Shown here piece by piece: positions 1-9,582 of a DNA stretch of 62,604 nucleotides. Within the stretch, counting starts at the first letter, position 1. Each line of letters starts with the position of its first letter. The notes beneath the pieces were generated by a model that searched no databases, had not been told where the DNA came from, and saw only the letters and a list, made by a program, of their open reading frames with translations. The stretch is taken from contig FWWN02000424.1 of assembly GCA_900175165.2 (NCBI GenBank), forward strand, positions 1 through 62,604, in the 5' to 3' direction. Source of the stretch: Rhizomucor pusillus (lineage: Eukaryota > Mucoromycota > Mucoromycetes > Mucorales > Lichtheimiaceae). Made by a program: the position numbers and the translations under genes.

Positions 1-738
1 GGAGGACATGCAGTGTCGTTATAATCTAGGATGTGTTTTCGTCCGCGGGTTGGCAGTCTATACGTCTACATGATGTTTTGGGAGATAGTTCCCTCCTGAA
101 TGACGAGAGGAATCCGGAATGGCAACCAGAGATTGGGACGCCGTAGATATCCTGGGAGTCCGTAGATTTCTCAAGACCGCTCCTCTGTCTCGTAGGATGG
201 AATAATTTAAAGGACGTCGGTTGATCGGCAACAGAGACGGTAATCCGATTGTCTATCGATGGACATAAGGATATTATGGTGAATGACCTCCTAAATTCGG
301 ATCTGCTGGAAGACCGTGTCAAATAAATTTATCTTTGAATCTCAAAAGTACGTACGGTAGACGCGTTTGTAATGGTCGTGTAGATTTCGTTTGCTTGCCT
401 TATCGGCGTTGCTAGATTTCGTGGGGTACCAGTAGTGACAGTTTCACTTCAAAGGTGCGCGACCGCGATAGGGTAACACAGAATTTCCTTATGTAGAAAA
501 GTCCAGAACTCTTTGCAGGAATAAGAGACACCTCTATTTTTTCACCTTTTGGCTGGTTTGACCTGGTTATTTGAGGGCGGTAGTCTTTTATCTATTTTGT
601 TTTCTTCTCTAGACGTAATTAATAATTTCAAAAATTTGAATGGGCTTCGCAAATAAAGAATTCTCGGGATTCGAATTCTTAATATAATAACAATATATAT
701 AGTAAAACTCGGACTGAACGGAATAGGTAAAATCTCAT
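1..738. other. gene-free stretch
   Basis: I see no convincing gene here. A 98-codon reading frame on the minus strand (26-322) has no recognisable motif or splice context and is probably chance. The right half (about 590-720) is AT-rich and leads into the tRNA gene. Confidence 0.5.
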
Positions 739-756
739 CTCCGTGAGATCACGGAG
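739..756 (+). other. perfect hairpin in tRNA 5' leader
   Basis: A 7-base perfect inverted repeat (CTCCGTG / CACGGAG) with a 4-base loop (AGAT) ends three bases before the mature tRNA start. It would lie in the 5' leader of the tRNA precursor if transcription starts upstream of it. Its role is unknown and it may be fortuitous. Confidence 0.4.
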
Positions 757-759
757 GAA

Positions 760-833
760 GCTCGCTTAGCTCAGTTGGTTAGAGCGTGGTGCTAATAACG
801 CCAAGGTCACAGGTTCGATCCCTGTAGTGAGCA
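760..833 (+). tRNA. tRNA-Ile (anticodon AAT)
   Basis: The 74-base sequence folds as a complete cloverleaf. The acceptor strands GCTCGCT and AGTGAGC pair with one G-T wobble and are followed by discriminator A. The D arm contains AGCTCAGTTGGTTAGAGC. The anticodon loop CTAATAA carries AAT, which reads ATT/ATC isoleucine codons after A34-to-inosine editing. The T arm has the canonical GGTTCGATCC (box B). There is no intron and CCA is not encoded, as expected for a nuclear eukaryotic tRNA. A short T run (CTTTCTTTTTT) about 30 bases downstream can serve as the Pol III terminator. Confidence 0.95.
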
Positions 834-3800
834 TAAATTGCTCATTTACACGTTCTTCCGATGCTTTCTTTTTTGCATTTTTGTTAATCTCGGTCTCTGT
901 CGTAACGCTTCTTGTTTTGCGTTACGAACCCCCACAGGAAGGAGAAGATCACGAAGGTAGGACCACGGAGATAGAAGGTAGTTGAGTACCAATTTATTCT
1001 TTTGCTTTTGGGGCTATTTATACTGTTATGTCTATTCGGGTTTATGACAATAAAGGAATAGATATACTAAAAGAAGTATAGAAGCCGAAGTTTGTACAAT
1101 AGAGATATGTATGAAAAGAGAATAGAACTTGTCAATCGGCGAAGTATCAAAAAAGGAAACGGACGAAGTCCGTGCACGATAATGCATGCCCCACAGTAAC
1201 ATAATGTACAAATAAGGAGAATTTCCGGTTTTCTTTGGTTTTTCTTGGCTATTGATCTCTAGAACTCGACAACAATGATGTAATGTCAAACTTTGGAAAA
1301 GGCGAAGTCAATGACACTCTCAACAGGTGATAAAAATCTTCACTTGAGTCTTTGTTGGATTTGTCGTATTGTACCTGTCAATGGATTATCTTCGCACAAA
1401 CTCTCATCCTGGTTAATAACCCAGACCAGTTAACATAATGGAAGTTGTTCCTTGTTCTACTTTCGAACACAATGAGTAAGAGTCTCACTGACGTATATAG
1501 GTTCCTCCTATGCTTTGACGTACAAACACACACAAACGATACTACATTCGCACCACAAGGACGGCGATTCATCTTTCCAGACCTGGACATGTCAAATGAA
1601 GGAAACACGCGCTATCAGGACCAACAATACGACGATGCTGATTTTGACATCACAGACTTTCAGTGTTTGACCAACGAGGCAGGAGAGAATTTTTCCGGAA
1701 AGCGGTAGAAGATCCAGTGATACTCAAATGCGCCATGTCAACACGGTCTTGGGTCAAAAGGATCAAACGATCAAGCTTCTTCGAAGTAAGCTTCCACCTC
1801 CGCAAGCAGATGTTAAATGGGTTGAACTGTGAAGCCTACTGGCATGGAGTCCTGAAAAGGTTGAAGGAGCAAAAGGCATCCACCATTGCTCAGAAGAAGA
1901 TACAGCGGCATTCGGGAGGAAGAATCCTCTGAAAAAGGTAAAATGAAGAGAGGATGTACCATAGGTTATGTTTATTTATACATACAACAAGAAAGAAAAT
2001 CAAGTTTCTAGAAGGGTTGGAAGTAAGGAGATCATATTCACTGAAGATCCGAAGATCGTAAGCCATATTTTGTTTGGTAGATACATTCGATATCACTAAT
2101 TTTGCTGCCTAGTGGAACTTTATGGACATTGATTCCATAAATGCATTGCACATCTTTCGGAAAAGCGTAATTTCCAGAGCTAAAAATGAAGAATCGAAGA
2201 CGTACAATTAAGATTGCGAGGTAAATACCATCGTAAATTTTTGGGCCATCAACTATATCCTCATGTTTCATAAAAGTTTCGATACTGCGCAATATGGTAC
2301 ACCAAAGACATGTCGCAAAAGGCAGTACTTGCTGTCCGGCGACCATACGGGCGGAGTGTTGACGACGGTGGAATTTCCAAAAAACTATTGGAGCTATCCA
2401 AGATAGTTATCGCGGATTGTATTGTATGTAGACATTCCTGTTGACTTAGCAAGCTGTAATAGAGTGCGAAATTTGATCCCGCCAATGCACCTCAGGATCA
2501 CCCGAAGAGGCGATGCAACGAATAAACGAAGCGTGAAAACAGTCAGGAAAGTACGCAAATGAAGATCCACAGACGTGGACTCTGGGTCCAAAGATCAAAG
2601 GATGACGAAAAGATAGTCGCCATAGGTCAATGATGCATACATGTTTATCACGTTTATCCAAATGTAATCCATCACTTTATAGTTGTATAATTGTTTTTTT
2701 TTTCTTTTACAACTTCCCCTCATGCCCTTCTAGTCGCCTCTTGCTCCTCAGGATATAGCATCAGTGTACTGATCTTTGTCGTCGTGGCAGCAGTAAACCG
2801 CTGGTATAAGTTTATGATGAACGATCAATCGTGTACCCGTAAGGACAACGCCCTCCATCCAAAAAACTCTATCATGGTACCTGCGCTTGCGCACAGTGCA
2901 TGCACAGAACCGGTCTTTCTCAAATATAGACGTTTATGGACTGCTGTTGCTGCGCCCTGCATATTATTACCGTTGTTCATTGTACACAAGCAACAGATTG
3001 GCCAGCCAATATGGGTTCAATGTCGAGTGATGTTGCTTGCTCCGTTGACGGCGTGAGAAATAAATATATAAAAGCGAGGTGTCCCGTAGATACAGCCATT
3101 GTAACGGGCTATATGTATGGTCGACGCACAGCATCCGAACACAAAACCGAAACAGTCTGATGGGTCCCTGAAATTCACTGCTAACCTGAGGATTCAGTGA
3201 GATATGAAAACTTAGTCTGTACTACAGGAAAGGAGCTGGGATATTCCTCCTTTCGCAAATGCTCCATAAACTGGTAACATCACATAATTTCCCGTCGTTT
3301 CGCTGAAGTGGTAGGAAAGGAAACAAAAATATGCAGAGTTGCAAGAAAGAGGAGAAGAGAAGGATAGCAGAAGGGAGGGAAGAAGATTATGTTTTGACCA
3401 ACAACCATGTGCAAAGATGGTGCTGAAAGTGGTCCCTGGATACTATTTGTCCCTATGGAAGCTCCTATAACATTTACTTTCCGCCACGTCGTGCTCTCTC
3501 TCTGTGTGTGTGTGCGTGTGTATGCGCACTGCTCCTCCAGTTTCTCTCTCACTCTATTTCTCTTGTCGGTCGAGTTTTAGTGTGTGTCACAAAGCATACA
3601 GCGGCCTCTCCTCTCCGAAACTTTTCATCAACAAAAACTCTCGGTACCACCGGGCACTCCTCCGCTTCTATCTCTTCTCTTCCCTCTCTCTTTTTGTATT
3701 TATCAGTACACCGTAAACGGCAAAGTCTTATACGGTCTGTTCTGTCCTTCGTCTTCCTTTTCGCTATATCTATATTTTCTCTCTTTCTGCCGTATATCCC

Positions 3801-3887
3801 TTCATTATATTCGGCTTTTTGTCTTATTGACGACACTGCTCTTTCCTCTCCTTTCTTCCCTGTTGTATATGCTTTTCTAACTGTCTC
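834..3887. other. 3 kb region without a confident gene
   Basis: Only fragments are visible. On the plus strand, about 1590-1830 reads as an acidic stretch (NTRYQDQQYDDADFDITDF) followed, after a stop and frame change, by RHVNTVLGQKDQTIKLLRSK, which looks coding and may be a decayed gene. On the minus strand, 2038-2346 is an open 102-codon frame with hydrophobic and aromatic character and no family I recognise. The right end (3480-3880) is pyrimidine-rich with GT and CT runs and is the promoter and 5' leader of the Boi-like gene. Confidence 0.4.
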
Positions 3888-6800
3888 ATGGCGGGCCCCG
3901 AGACTGTCTATGCCATTCATAACTTTGTTGCTGAGAATCAGGACGAAATAGCTTTTTCGATCGGCGAGCCGATCATTGTGCTCGAGAAGGATGAGGGTTA
4001 CAATGACGGCTGGTGGCAGGTACGTATAGATATGAATATGTACATCTGAATATTGCAGGCCATAGCCGCAACGTGTATGACGCACTTGCTAAGCGGAAAT
4101 TGCGTGCTTTGTTATCTTTCAGGGCCGTAACCAGCGAGGTGAGATCGGTTTATTCCCTGCCAATTATACTTCCCCCGAACCACCGGTGACGCCGAAACCG
4201 ACACCGGCATCCACCTTCAACGAATATAGCCAGTCCCCCCAACTGCCAACACCGTCGACTTCTACGTCCACGAAAAAATCACGCGAAGCATTGCCTCGCA
4301 CGAATTCGATATCCTCCTTAAATTCAACCCAGTCCCAATCAGTGCAGACGACGACGACCAGACCTCCAGGTGCTGTTGGCGGAGGAGTAGGGGGAGGACC
4401 CAAGCAAACGCAGAAACTGCTTGAAGCTGCTTTGCGGCATCCGCAGCTAAGCGGCAATGTGCCGGAAGACTGGAACGTCGATCAGGTTGCTATCTGGCTC
4501 CAAGCCATGGGATTCGAAAGCGTCGCAGATAATTTCAAAGGTAAAGTAACTAGGGTCACATGCAAAATGTCAAGGGGATGGACACGCGACAGAAAGAAAT
4601 GGATGGCTAAAGTTGGATTGGGGCCCGTAGCACAAGAAATCACTGGCGATATATTACTTGAGCTCAACCTCGAGGCACTTAAAGAGTTGGAGGTCAACAC
4701 CTTTGGAAAGCGTTTTAAAATCCAGAGTGCTATCAATGCTTTGCGAGAAGAGACAAGCATTGGTCCGGTTGACCAAGATCCTAGTGTAAGTGTTGCAGCT
4801 CTCTCCACTGAATATTATTGCTACATTGATAATCTAAACAACCTTTTTTTAATGACAATTAGCAGTTCAATGTGGAAGGTGCTGCCAGGTCTCGAACGCA
4901 ATTAAAAGCCGACAACGATTCTATTTCCACGTTAAACTCGCCACAGACCGCCATCACCAATTATGGCTCCGTCTCGTCAATGTCTAGCTCATTTTCTCGA
5001 GATACCCGTTTTCAGTCCATTGATTCGACAGCGTCGACCAGACAGAGAGCTATCTTTGACAACGGTGCTGATAGAAAGTTAAGTATCAGTCGCAAGGACT
5101 TGCCCCGGTCCGCATCGACCCTAGTCAAGAATCAATACACAAATGCTAGTTTTGTTGAGGGTTCGGCCAATAAGCGGAATACTGTAAGTGGAAACTATAC
5201 TGTAGCCAAAAGGAAGAAAATATTTATATGGTATCTTGTTTGTGTAGTACAATGTCCAGCCTAGCACTACTTCGAATCTAATCCAGCAGCAGGCGCCCAA
5301 ATCGTATGTCAGGAATCCATGTGTTCACTTGTACAGTTTCATCTCACTCTTCATGCAAATTTTACCTTTAGACGACAGGAGCTTGTTCGCAGCTCATTTT
5401 CACCAACTTCGAAAATGCAAACTGTTATACCCGCACCGACTCGTGCTTCTGTAGATAGTCTTGCACAGCGTTCTGCTATGCCGGATGTTATGCCCGATAT
5501 GGAGGGTTGGCTCAATAAGCAGGGAGACAAATACAAGACTTGGAATAGACGCTGGTTCGTCCTCAAAGGCCCCAATCTATTTTACTTTAAGAGTCCAAAG
5601 GTACGTAGATTACTGCAAAGTTTCAATTAGTCTGGGTGTTGCTGTTTACACATAATGTATTTGCAGGATGTTCGCATGAAAGGCATCATTAATCTTCGAG
5701 GATACCGCATTATCTGCGACGAGACAATCTACGCTGGCAAATACTGTTTCAAAGCTCAGCATGAACGAGAGCGCACATTTTATTTTTACACCGAGACGGA
5801 GGACTCCCTTCGAGGATGGATAAAAGCATTGATGAAGGCAACCATAGCCAGGGATTTTGCTGGTAAGTGAAAAGATGGATTCTCCAAGTGGCCATTCATA
5901 TTTTATCCTCTATTAAACATCCGTCAATCTATTCCTCGTTTTCTCACAAATATTTAGCGCCTGTATTGTCATCTAGTACCATCCCCACAGTATCTCTTGA
6001 TATCGCTCGACGCATGAAACCCAGACCGCCTTCCATGATTCTATACAAACGTGAAACGAGACCGCAATCGCCTAGTAACGAATCAGTGGATATGCGTCCA
6101 TTTTCGCTACAGGATAGACATCAGCCCATTACTACACATGTATCGTTCGAAGCAGAGCAGCGTTCAATGTCTCCTACTCGCAACCTAGCTGATGCACAGC
6201 AGACACGCGAATCTGGCGTTACGGTGTATGATGACGAGCAGTTGCCACGGGACACGAGCACTGCTGTGTCATCCTTGGCGGAGAGCAAGCATTATGATCT
6301 TCAAGATTCTGGTTTTGACAGCGCTGCTGTGAACACTGGTCCTTCATCTTCATCTGTCTATGTCACACCTAGTAGTCCGAACGGCCACATATTCTACGAC
6401 CTTGAGGAAGAAGACGAGGATCTTATCGATCCCCAGCACGGCGACGTGCTCGCGAGCAACCGACCCGGTGGCCTCAAACGTCTCACAGAGGAGAGTCGTC
6501 TTTCCAGCGAGCCAGAGCATTTGTGGCGAACATCCGACTACATCGACTGGATCAACCGCTGCGTAGATCACAAGATATCGGAGCTAAGTGATCTTCGTTC
6601 AGGCGAAGTCTTGCTTCAGTTGCTCGAGACTCTCAGTGGCAAGGAGATCCGGCGTCCTTCTGGCTCCGCCAACTCTGCTATGCGCATGTTTGACAGTATC
6701 GCAACAGCGTTCAAATTCATGGGACGTGAAGGCGTCGACGTAGACGGTCGATACACCATCAAGGGTAAAAATATATCTCTAGATACGAAGCATGGTGTTA

Positions 6801-7026
6801 TCAGCAAGATATTGATAACAATTATTTTGTTATAGATGTTTTTAACGGCAACGAAGAAAAGATCAAACAGATGCTGGATGCCATCCGATCTTGGTCAAAC
6901 ACGCTTCGCGACGACAAGAAAGCTAGCGGAGGCACCTTTGGTGAGCAAGAGCAGGAGCAACTCAAGTCTCTAGATATTAGCGGCAGCCACATCCATACAT
7001 TATACGACGATAATATTGTGCATTGA
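3888..7026 (+). CDS. Boi1/Boi2/Pob1-type SH3-SAM-PH polarity scaffold with a C-terminal CH-like segment
   Basis: Predicted about 833 residues from nine exons (3888-4019, 4123-4540, 4631-4785, 4866-5183, 5248-5303, 5372-5600, 5667-5862, 5958-6764, 6836-7026), all phases consistent. Residues about 4-60 form an SH3 domain (VYAIHNFVAENQDEIAFSIG, GWWQ, GLFPANY). Residues about 140-235 form a SAM domain (WNVDQVAIWLQAMGF, EITGDILLELNL, FGKRFKIQSAI). Residues about 400-500 form a PH domain (MEGWLNKQGDKYKTWNRRWFVLKG). This order defines the Boi1/Boi2/Pob1 family, which links Cdc42 and exocyst to polarised growth at the bud or hyphal tip. After a Ser-rich linker, the last ~150 residues (YIDWINRCVDHKISELSDLR, LLQLLETLSGKEIR, AFKFMGREGVDVDG) resemble a calponin-homology fold; I infer this from pattern only. 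The 90-base third exon boundary intron is in frame and stop-free, so a naive reading retains it inside the SAM domain. Confidence 0.9.
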
Positions 7027-7428
7027 TACCGTTAATCTACTTTTTATATAATGGACTTTTACTTATTCGTTTCTATATATAATTATCATCATCAAATGAA
7101 TTCACGTTGCTAATGTTCACCCTGTCGATACTTGCGTTTTGAGAGATTATGTGCGGGTGGTATACTAATATCCAAATCGAGGTAAAATTCAGTTGCACGG
7201 GGCGTATTTCACGGAATTGTCCAAGTAGCACGTTCTTTTGCAGGTGGCACCATCAGTCCAGCAGTGAATTCACCACAACAGTTCAGCAATCCAGAACTTA
7301 TGTTTCAATAACAGTAATCTCCTGGCAGTAGCATATCGCTTGTAAAGAACGCCAAGCGTATTACTAGTTTATACCAAACTTTTCTTGCATGCTTTCTTTC
7401 CATCTTTCCTCCGAGTTCAATCACGCAA
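7027..7428. other. intergenic spacer / promoter
   Basis: No coding sequence is supported. It holds the 3' end of the Boi-like transcript (AT-rich after 7026) and the 5' region of the next gene. A 60-codon frame at 7149-7331 lacks features of a real protein. Confidence 0.5.
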
Positions 7429-7962
7429 ATGGAACAGCAGCAAAGTATATTTGCCTCGAGAGACGTAGGAGAGTCGCGGTTCTTTTATTCACGGCAAACA
7501 CTTGCTAGCTCTTCTGGCTGCACTGCTCAGAAATACGTACGACCGACAAAAGGTCTGCTATATGTTCCTCGAGAACGAGCGTAAGTTTCTTTTCTCTTTG
7601 GGCGAGCGAGTAATCTCTGTAAAGATATCAATATATTAACACACTTCCCTGCGATCTCATATCAATACAGAAAACTAGCCACCAATTCACCATTATCACC
7701 TATTCGCAATCAAATGAAGCCAAAGAAGAAAGGGGAAACATCTTGTTCAGATGCGATACCTTCTCCTCCCCCAACATCGTCTATACCAGCAATGTCCTAC
7801 TCTGCATCCTCATCCTCATCCTCATCCGACAACAGCAACAGCAACAGCACCGCAACACTCAAAAGAAAACACCAAGTCAGTTTCAATCAGGACGTCGTTG
7901 TGATGCATACAATTTTCAACGACGAAGAGCAACAGCAGATAGAAGAAGAACACGATGATTAA
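7429..7962 (+). CDS. small disordered protein with PP1-docking-like motif
   Basis: I do not recognise a family. Two exons (7429-7580 and 7671-7962) join in phase to give 147 residues. The donor GTAAGT and acceptor ATACAG are canonical. The protein is low in complexity: Pro/Ser clusters around 80-115, a basic patch (LKRKHQVSF) and an acidic/Gln C-terminus. Residues 118-122 (HQVSF) fit the relaxed RVxF consensus for protein phosphatase 1 docking, and the flank VSFNQDVVVMHTIF looks conserved in style. The start is the first ATG in frame, and splicing recovers a single open frame. A phosphatase-regulator role is only an inference. Its 3' end runs close to the convergent F-box gene. Confidence 0.6.
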
Positions 7963-8082
7963 TAATAATAAAGGTTAGAAGACTTTTTGAACACGAAAAA
8001 CGAGGTATTGTTCCAGAGGAAGCCGCTCAGCACGGCAATAGCTCGTATCACATCAACGACCCAAGATAGCTTTGCCAAGGCT

Positions 8083-9329
8083 TTAAGGCAGAAATGGGTT
8101 TAGCAAAGCCAAATTCTCTCTCCTGATAAAACAAGATATTTTACCTGCACTCTTCGTGACCGCAGCAATTGCGGTAACGGACGAGGAAGAAGAAGAACAA
8201 GAAGGAGAGAATACAGATTGCCGAGATTCGTGCGCGACACCAAACCTATCGTGAAACACCATTGTACTCTCATCCAGCGATTCTGCTGGAATAAGCTGTA
8301 CCCAATCTATTTCCTAGATTATCGACAGCAGTTAGCAAGTCTTTCAAAACAGTGCAGTTAATTACATACCATGCCAGCCTTCCACAAACGGGTACCCTTT
8401 TCATGCGATACGTGTATATCCGTGGGTCCCCAGCTCTTTTCAATCACTATCTCGCAAGGAAGTGTAACAACAATCCAAGAATCTGTCACGACATCGCTTC
8501 TGTTGTAAAATCCTTGCGGTGTCGTACATATGATAGGCACTGCCTTGTTCTAGCTACCAATTAGAGCCAATAAACAACAAGGGAGAGTATTGCCTGCTCA
8601 CATTTGCCAAATTCACAGTAAAATCTAAAGGTTCATTCCACCGTGCAGCTAGCGACAATTTCATACGCCATTGGACCCGATACCTGCCCGGTAGCACGCC
8701 TTCGAACGTCCCTCGCAGCTGCATATACATAACAGTTCAGTTTAAAAATATGCAGCAGCCATGTAGAGGAATGCGATGAGAATACATTACATCAAGTATC
8801 CGAATAGAGTGGAGTTTTGCCGTGACACCATACGCACTCTCTGGTGTATTGTATATTTTCCAATAAGGTAGGTTGATATCCTTGATGTCCATATCCTGAG
8901 CAACCGATAAACGTAGTTGTTCTGTTGTGATTTATGCATTGTTTAGAATTACTCTGCAGCTAAAGCATATACGCATGCATAGACGACAAGTAGTAGTAGT
9001 AGTCCTTGGTTTTCAGATCTCACCTTTTGAGCGATATAGACGTCTCCATCGATTCGTAGCAGGATCATCGGCACATTGCTGCTGCTGTAGGGCGGTGTAT
9101 TGCTTTGGAAATCGATGCCGGAATATGCTTTTCCAAAAGCCATCATCTTGGATGATCGCATGAAATGTACGGCAGCACTTAACGACAGCGGAACGCGCGT
9201 GTTAGTATTCATCCTAGCTCTCAGAGTTGCCGTAAATCGGGGACATACCAAGGCGAGTTGGCTTATATCCGCGGCCGATAGCTCCCATAATATCGTGTAC
9301 AAGATCTCTGGAGGAAACTCGTGCAGCAT
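8083..9329 (-). CDS. F-box protein with PP2-like C-terminal domain
   Basis: The first exon (9329-9024) starts MLHEFPPEILYTILWELSAA and carries an F-box (LVCPRFTATLR) at residues about 2-40, which normally binds Skp1 in SCF ubiquitin ligases. Later exons, joined in phase 0, read LPYWKIYNTPESAYGV, LRGTFEGVLPGRYRVQWRMK, SDVVTDSWIVVTLPCEI and WKAGMEIDWVQLIP. This series matches the plant phloem-protein-2 (PP2) pattern: W-x-I-R-G, a P-G-x-Y-x-V core, and a final W-K-x-G-x-x-x-x-x-x-x-I-x-P. F-box plus PP2 is the architecture of plant lectin-type F-box proteins, so the domain may bind glycans. The first intron (GTGAGA...ACAG) does not keep the frame by one base in my splice, so that junction may hide a small exon, another site, or a defect. 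The C-terminal Ser-rich end is also uncertain: an alternative intron would extend the gene to about 7960. Confidence 0.65.
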
Positions 9330-9582
9330 TAGGTCAGGGGCTTAGGGTAGAAAGATAAAAACAAAGAGAATAACGTGTGTATGAAAAGTGTGGAAAGAAG
9401 AACAAGGAATCTGATCAAGTGGAAAGGGGCCACATTTTGAAAAATAAGGAGAACGCACAAGCAGCAGCAAGGCCGATCATTTTTACGCGTTGGTTCTTTT
9501 GCCTTTTCGGGATGACAACGGATTTCTTTTCCTTCCCTTCCCTTTTCTTTTCTCTCTCTTGTTTCCTCTGCTCACGTCAACG

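Noticed and set aside
3549..4085. 178-codon minus-strand frame over the Boi-like promoter and first exon
   Set aside because: It overlaps a conserved SH3 exon on the other strand and its Arg/Lys/Glu richness comes from the pyrimidine-rich leader.
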